Source: Saccharina japonica | Lineage: Eukaryota > Sar > Phaeophyceae > Laminariales > Laminariaceae | Assembly: GCA_008828725.1 (NCBI GenBank) | Contig: MEHQ01000067.1 | Coordinates: 655,197-719,196 of the forward strand | DNA: 64,000 nt | Direction of reading: 5' to 3' | In this document: piece after piece, positions 58,441 through 64,000 of the stretch | Numbering within the stretch: position 1 is the stretch's first letter | Layout of the letters: every line of letters begins with the position of its first letter | Made by a program: the position numbers and the translations under genes | Notes under the pieces: generated by a model | Databases searched by the model: none | The model's input: the letters and a program-made list of their open reading frames with translations, nothing else | Told to the model about the DNA's origin: nothing

Positions 58441-59394
58441 CCGTTCGTCAGAAAACGTTTGCTTGAGCCCGAATGTACTTCATTCCGTTGCTTTGTAAAT
58501 GATAACCACTGAACTAAACAGCCACAGCGCTGACTGTTTATCTCAGTAGTTTATCCCTTCAAAACGAACACATGAACGCACCGAGGTGTACAGATGAGTC
58601 CGCGGACAAGCTGGGCGGGCTCGCATACCAGGTCGAAGCCCCCGTCAAACAGCTGACCGCCACCGATGCCCACGAGAGAGGTAACGCCTGCGCCGCACAT
58701 CAGGAATGTTCAATTAATTCCATTCGTCAACCAGAATACCAGGTACAATATTCCGCTGGGTAGGGACATCAACCACGGGACGCCTTTGGACCGCCGCGCA
58801 GGAAAGTTGGCTGTATGGCATGATGACTACTACTGCTGTAAGACTGTAAGGAGGCGAGGTGACGCGTTCTCCGTTAGAGGTATACGGTATACCGTTTTTT
58901 GGCTGAAACGTATTCTGAAAGATCTTGCCGTGAGGATTGCCGCGCGTGATGGACAGGCTTCCGCAATAGGACAGATGACGCCGGACGAGTGCCACGAAAG
59001 GAGTCGCCTTTTTTGGCTTGGAAATTTATGACTGACTGACTGACTGACTGGCTGGCTGACTGACTGGCTGACTGACTGACTGACTGGCTGACTGAAGAAT
59101 TACCCAATATCATTGATCCCATTTGTTTTTCACGGTACGAGCACAATCCGGACAACACCTACTGTAGATAGATACCTGGTATGCGATAGGCCGAGGTTAG
59201 GGTTGCGTCCCGTTTTTTTTCTCAAAATCAGTTTTTAAGGGAGATGTACGGTAGAGTTCTCATACTATAATAGGGGTATAGTCAAGTGTCATAAGCTCAG
59301 ACGAAATAGGTGATACCCCTACCGTCGCAGACGTCGGCGGCACAACAACACCACAACCTTACTTAGGTCACGGTTGCACATTATTTGAGTTTTC
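58441..59394. other. Spacer between two inverted units
   Basis: It holds a CTGA/CTGG microsatellite (59030-59095), two TACC(A/T)GGTA sites (58737, 59173) and no recognised gene. A GATGAGTCCGCGGAC stretch at about 58594 loosely recalls a hammerhead core but lacks its essential bases. Confidence 0.4.
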
Positions 59395-60310
59395 AGGGGC
59401 ATGCCGCGGCATGGCACAGCAAGGCAAATGGGTTACCCTCGGTCATGGCAAGACCCACGGCAGTGCCACGATTGGTTGTGCTTCCCACGGCAAGCCCTGC
59501 AGCAATGTCCGCGGCAAGACCCTACGGCAAGGCCCACGGTAAGGCCCACGGCAAGGCCCACGGCAAGGCCCACGGCAATGCCCACGGCTGCAATGTCCAC
59601 GGCAAGACCCGCGCCTGAAATCTCCACGACAAAACCCGCGGCACGACCCACGGCAAGACCCGCGGCAAGTCCTACAGCAAGGCCCACGGCAATGTCCACG
59701 GCAAGAGCCCCGGTAAAACCTGCTGCAAGTCTCAAGGCGAGACCCACAGCAAGACCCACGGTAAGACCCACAGCAAGACCCACGGCAGAACCTAAGACAA
59801 GGCCAGCGGTTAGACCCGCGACAATGCCCGCGACAAGACCCACGGCAACACCCGACCTGGCACGCTGTTATGCATCAGTTGGTGCTTTAACCCCGTAGTG
59901 GGCCCATCCCATTTGCCACCCTGCTCTCACCCACAAGGTGCAGAAATATAATCAGTCCTCCGCATGAGAAGCCGGAGCCCCACCTGGCACCCTACTCCCA
60001 TTGGGCCTTGTCGTGGGCGTTTCCGCGGTTGTTCCCGCGGGTGTTTTGCCTCACCGTGGGGCTTGCCGCGGGGCTTGCCGTGGGAAGCGCCGCGCGGGGT
60101 TGGCCGCGGGCCTTGCCATGGGTATTGCCATAGGCATTGCCGTGATATGCCGTGACCATTGCCGTGGCGTGCCGTAGGTCTTTCCATTTACCTTTGTCGT
60201 GACGTGCCGTCAGGACTTCCGTGTGTATGTTGATAATTTCCGTAGGGATTGCCGCGCAGTCGTTCCGAGGCATGCCGTGGCATGCCGTGGCATGCCGTGG
60301 GCACTTTCGC
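59395..60310. mobile_element. Array-core-array unit, copy 2, inverted relative to copy 1
   Basis: Left array (about 59400-59860) of CCCACGGCAAGA units; core (about 59880-60005) with ATCCCATTTGCCACCCTGCT, CACAAGGTGCAGAAATATAA and CCACCTGGCACCC; right array (about 60005-60310) of the opposite sense, GCCGTGGGGCTTGCC. Reverse-complemented, the core lines up with that of 57440-58440 and the palindrome at 40.2 kb. Confidence 0.65.
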
Positions 60311-62424
60311 AGCACCGCCACGAAAAAGTGTCATAATTGAACACTACTCGCAAGCTGCTGTCTCATAAGTGCAAATCTACGCAACACACAGACAGGATAT
60401 TATGTATGGTGAAGATGTCTGCCTTTCAACGGATCGGGACGGTTTTGATGCAAAGACGTAATGTCATGGAGACGGAGGAATAAGTGGCAAGTACTACAAA
60501 GCAGAACAACTAGCATCACGCCGAAAGAAGACGGAAACCAGTAAATGGGCCGTCGATACCGATATATGGGCAATGGGCGTATAGCGTACTAAGAAGGTCA
60601 TCTTATTGTACTACTACTGTCAAAGAGGCTGCCGCTTGACATTGATTGACCACCGTGCGGAATGCCAAGCTTGCCGAACCGAAACTGAAATAGCAGGACG
60701 TTGCGCCATTTGAACTTTCTCCACAGCTCTACTGTACATCGTACGTCTTGCTGTAGCCTAGCCCAATTGCCTGCTATTGCTCCGTTTCAGTAGCAATACG
60801 ACAGCATCGTATTATATTATATACCCACGCCCACTCCTAAAACGCTGACGACCTCGAACCTTAGCTTACTGTAGTATTACTGTAATAGTAATGTGAATAG
60901 TCACATCGGATGGCGTCGCTTCCTTCCGGGGCTTCGTAGTGTTAATGGTCTACAGTGCAGAGAGAAGAGGTAGCGCTCGCTGTGTTCAATGTTTGTGTCC
61001 AGTGTTGCTTGTTTGCGCTGTTCTTCGAGCGAGTGATGGACCAACCCCATCATATAATAGCAGCATCAGGCAATATGCGCCATGTCAATTAATTCCGATG
61101 ATGTATTTGCCTGGTGGAAGTTAATCGAGAGTTCCTTCGAGAAAGCTGATCCCGTCTTGCGACCGACATGCCCGTGAACGTGTTCGACTGTTATTACCAC
61201 TACTACTGTTAGTGTAAGTGAGAGGGGGGATATTTTAACAGGTACAATTACGGACCAATATGTTTCCGATACAATATATGGTGAAAACAAGAAACAAGCC
61301 CATAAGAACGTCTCGATAGATAACTCTCCCCACAGATGTAGGCACTGGATGTCAAATTATTTGCACAATACTACTACTGTGTGGTGCCGTTAAAGTCGAC
61401 ACTGCCGTTCGAACTGGAAACACACCAAGAATGTGAAGCACTGAAACAGCCCAGCATCACCACAAGAAACAACACTAACAACACCAGCCAGCGGTGAGGT
61501 TAGCTGATGGGTGTTGGAATATTATTTCAAATATTTATATTATTGATTGTATACGTAAGACTTTTCATCTTCAAGACAGACCAACCATTCAACCTGCAAC
61601 TTTGCCATCCCGACAAGATCGGCATGTATGGCATCAGACCAATCCAACCTGCAACTTGGCCATCCCGCCAAGATCGGCATGTATGGCATCATGGAAGTTT
61701 GTCAACTTCAACAAATAACTTTCACACGACCATACTACGAGTAGGCTCTGTGCATCTATCTACTAACAGGGGCCAAACGCCACCAAATACCGGCAGTATC
61801 ACCATCACCCCACCACCCCAATAACACCGATCTCGCATGGCCTACGCTACACCGGGTGTGTATTTGCGCCTCTACACGTAGGCTGACGGCACTGTTGCAC
61901 TAAACTTGTACGGTACGACACGAATGCCGTATAAAGCAAGCGTGGGTTCAATCCTTACGGCGTGTACTTGTTTTTCTTACTTATGACCGTTAATCCTAAC
62001 CGGAATAATGTGTTTAAAACCTTTTTCTAACCCCCAAGTTTATTCCTGTATCCAAGCCCCCCCCCCCCACTAAAGTTTAATTTCCACTGTGAACCATCAT
62101 CACCGAATGGAAATGGCCCAGCTTTCATGATAAAAAAAGCAGCTGTGTCTTCACACCGCAGCTGAAACAACCCACTACATAATAAGAACAAGGCAACCAA
62201 ATGTCTGTCCTGATGAGTGACTACGCACACACACAAAACTCTTATACACAACCAAGGTGCCTGCAATGCACACACACGCAACGCTAAGACAGACCAACAC
62301 AGCACACCAGCTTCCTGCATTACTACAAAAACGAACCCACAAGTTCAGAGAGTTCTGCTTTGGCGATTTCCTCGCGATCACAGGTATCGCTCGCGTGGAT
62401 TTATAAAACATACAACGAGGTAGA
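60311..62424. other. No recognised gene
   Basis: It contains a 55-58-bp tandem duplication at 61578-61690 (AGACCAAnCC, AACCTGCAACTT, GATCGGCATGTATGGCATC). GTGGGTTCAATCC near 61950 resembles a tRNA B box, but the rest of a tRNA is absent. No other feature was recognised. Confidence 0.35.
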
Positions 62425-62902
62425 CCCTAGACCCAAGGGCCTTCTCACGTAACGGGTCCCCCCATACTTATCTTCCCCATACTTATTCTCGAAAGCAAAC
62501 AACTAAAGGTTCGCAGAGAAACTACCGTTTCCCTTTCCTCCCTCCCTCCCTCCCTCCCTCCCTCCCTCCCTCCGGCTGGCCGCTTAGCACTCTACTACAA
62601 AAAAATGCTATTGCCAAGGGATCAGTCTCGATCCCAGCACGGCAACATGCCGCCCGTATTGATTAGGCTAGCATAATCCTAGAGGGGGCTTAATCCTAGC
62701 AGGATATTACTTACTGCTTACTGCATTTAGTTTACTCATCATGCAACGCGTGTGATGCGGAAACAATGTCTGTCTCTCGGGGCCATCACCACTACCATAA
62801 TTAAAATAACATACATCACATAATTAATCGGGGATATAAAATCGAAGCTATCGCTAGCCTAGCACTATATTATATTGCTAGCCCAGCATCAAATCGCCAT
62901 GC
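62425..62902 (-). other. 3' flank of gene C
   Basis: It carries TAGACCCAAGGGCCTTCTCA near 62428, which corresponds to the conserved block in the flanks of genes A and B, and a CCCT microsatellite at 62536-62573. No coding frame is shared with the other flanks. Confidence 0.45.
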
Positions 62903-63619
62903 CTATGGCTGGCACACGGGGTCTTCGCCGCTGTTGTACACGTCCGCGCAGCTTTCAAACTGTATCCATATCATCGATGTCGAATGTTGTCGCCATAGTC
63001 AGTCGTCATTGGTGTTGTCAGCAGTTGCCGATGGCCACCACAGGAGAGAGGAGAGATCATGCATGGCCGATGTCGCATCATAGAGAATGGCGGTGGGGCG
63101 GGCGGCAGTGGGAGGAGGGGGGGAGGGTAATGGCGGATAACGTCAGCGACTTTGGCGGTGAGCACGTTCATTAAATGATCCAACTAACAACGAACCTAAC
63201 AACTACTGTAGATTAGAGGAGGTGGTCGTGAGGAAGTAAAGTAACGCAGTGGATGGAAAGCGCGGCCAGTGCTATTAATAGCGTACGTATATACCTGCCT
63301 GACAATACCACAGTGCCTATCAGGTATCAGGTATAGCAGCAGCCCCATTCCCATGGCTTTGATTGGTTGATATGATAAGCGTGCGGACAAAGGGCAATGC
63401 TTACTGCAATGTTTCTGCAGTGCTTACTGCAACATGAGACAAGTCACGGGTCCTCTCTTAACTAAACAAATTCGTGCGTCATCACCAGCAAACACAGCAG
63501 TGATAAAAGTTAACAACAAAAGAAGAGGCAGAGGCGAGTCTCACCGCTTGGTTGTCGATGTAGTTCACTTCGCCATCTGTGGTCATCCTGCCTCCAAGAT
63601 CGATGAACACGGCTCCTCC
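62903..63619 (-). CDS. Gene C: PMP-like beta-helix protein, last two exons (partial)
   Basis: Exon 7 is 63545-63619 (75 nt) and exon 8 is 62903-62959 (57 nt, TAG stop). Lengths, phases and splice sites equal those of genes A and B. Exon 7 begins GGAVFIDLGG and exon 8 ends DPVCQP, with the two C-terminal cysteines kept. The sequence from 63620 to the window end is intron 6; exons 1 to 6 lie beyond the window. Both exons are open with no damage seen. In exon 7 it shares GEVNYIDN with gene B but not gene A. Confidence 0.8.
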
Positions 63620-64000
63620 CTGCCAGAAAAAAATCAGTTGAGGAGGAACACGTGCGAACGAACACGTTGCGAAGGTACAAACCGGCTACAGTCAAGAATG
63701 GTTGTTTGGACGAGTACACCAAAGCAGAACCGTCATGAAATGAATTAACCCTGTCCAGAAGACGTTGGGGAGGGAGCTCGGGTCTTACTTTCCTTCCGTG
63801 TGTGGCATGTTTCCGTGTGTGGCATGTTATCGGCGTGAAAACATCGACACGCGGGCGCGCGCGTAGCGGACCAGGTGCTGACCAGGTGCTGAGTACACGC
63901 TCTAGACAAAACATCTAGGCATTTACCTGGGATCGCCATGAGTCGAAAACAACTGCTCACGGGAAAATGCATGTACACCCACTGTTTCTTGATCCCTACG

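Noticed and set aside
58590-58620. GATGAGTCCGCGGAC, resembling a hammerhead ribozyme core
   Set aside because: The required CUGAUGA and GAAA elements are not both present, and stems I and III could not be paired.
57517-60321. Long frames encoding Gly-Lys, Ala-Arg or Gly-Leu-Ala repeats
   Set aside because: They are readings of 12-bp arrays whose period is a multiple of three. All frames on both strands stay open in the same way.
61860-61975. A tRNA gene ending at the GTGGGTTCAATCC box
   Set aside because: Only the B box is convincing; no acceptor or anticodon stem could be paired.

Overview
This looks like nuclear DNA of a eukaryote with long introns. The safest call is a stramenopile-type alga, with a brown alga a reasonable guess. 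The evidence is eight-exon genes with GT-AG introns of about 0.2 to 9 kb, decayed tyrosine-recombinase (DIRS/Ngaro-like) and LINE retroelements, Tourist-like MITEs, many minisatellites and short internal CCCTAA tracts. Nothing here is bacterial: there are no operons, and most long open frames are artefacts of repeats. The species assignment is inference only.

The main genes are three head-to-tail paralogues on the minus strand: gene A (8979-22816, complete), gene B (32105-40884, complete) and gene C (62903-63619 and beyond the right edge, last two exons only). A and B each splice to 1149 nt (382 aa) from eight exons of identical length (210, 171, 126, 235, 179, 96, 75 and 57 nt). They encode a secreted protein made mostly of GGA[I/L/V] and FxxN repeats, like the beta-helical repeats of chlamydial polymorphic outer membrane proteins. 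The protein ends in a conserved two-cysteine tail. The exon boundaries were derived by hand from splice sites and copy-to-copy conservation.

Layout: 1-148, CATGG-rich array; 2404-3362, nested inverted-repeat elements holding two abutting MITEs; 3553-5636, a possible two-exon gene for an acidic hydrophilic protein; 5.6-8.5 kb, nothing recognised; 8.5-22.8 kb, gene A with mobile elements and arrays in its introns; 24.4-29.6 kb, 12-bp-period arrays, a composite palindrome and two LINE reverse-transcriptase remnants; 30.7 kb, a third MITE; 31.5-40.9 kb, gene B; 41.8-43.5 kb, small nested elements; 43.5-45.0 kb, a LINE pseudogene; 45.7-49.3 kb, tyrosine-recombinase retroelement 1; 49.6-51.1 kb, CTGT satellites; 51.7-52.1 kb, a TTAA-flanked inverted-repeat element; 52.3-54.6 kb, a CCAAT-bearing satellite interrupted by a LINE tail; 54.7-56.6 kb, tyrosine-recombinase retroelement 2; 57.4-60.3 kb, two inverted copies of an array-core-array unit; 62.4-64 kb, the end of gene C.

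The most unusual material is (1) the tandem PMP-like gene family; (2) an unclassified repeat family in which a short core is flanked by 12-bp-period arrays in opposite orientations; (3) a 50-bp telomere-repeat insert with a clean 9-bp target duplication inside another repeat; and (4) strong over-representation of short palindromes such as TACC(A/T)GGTA.
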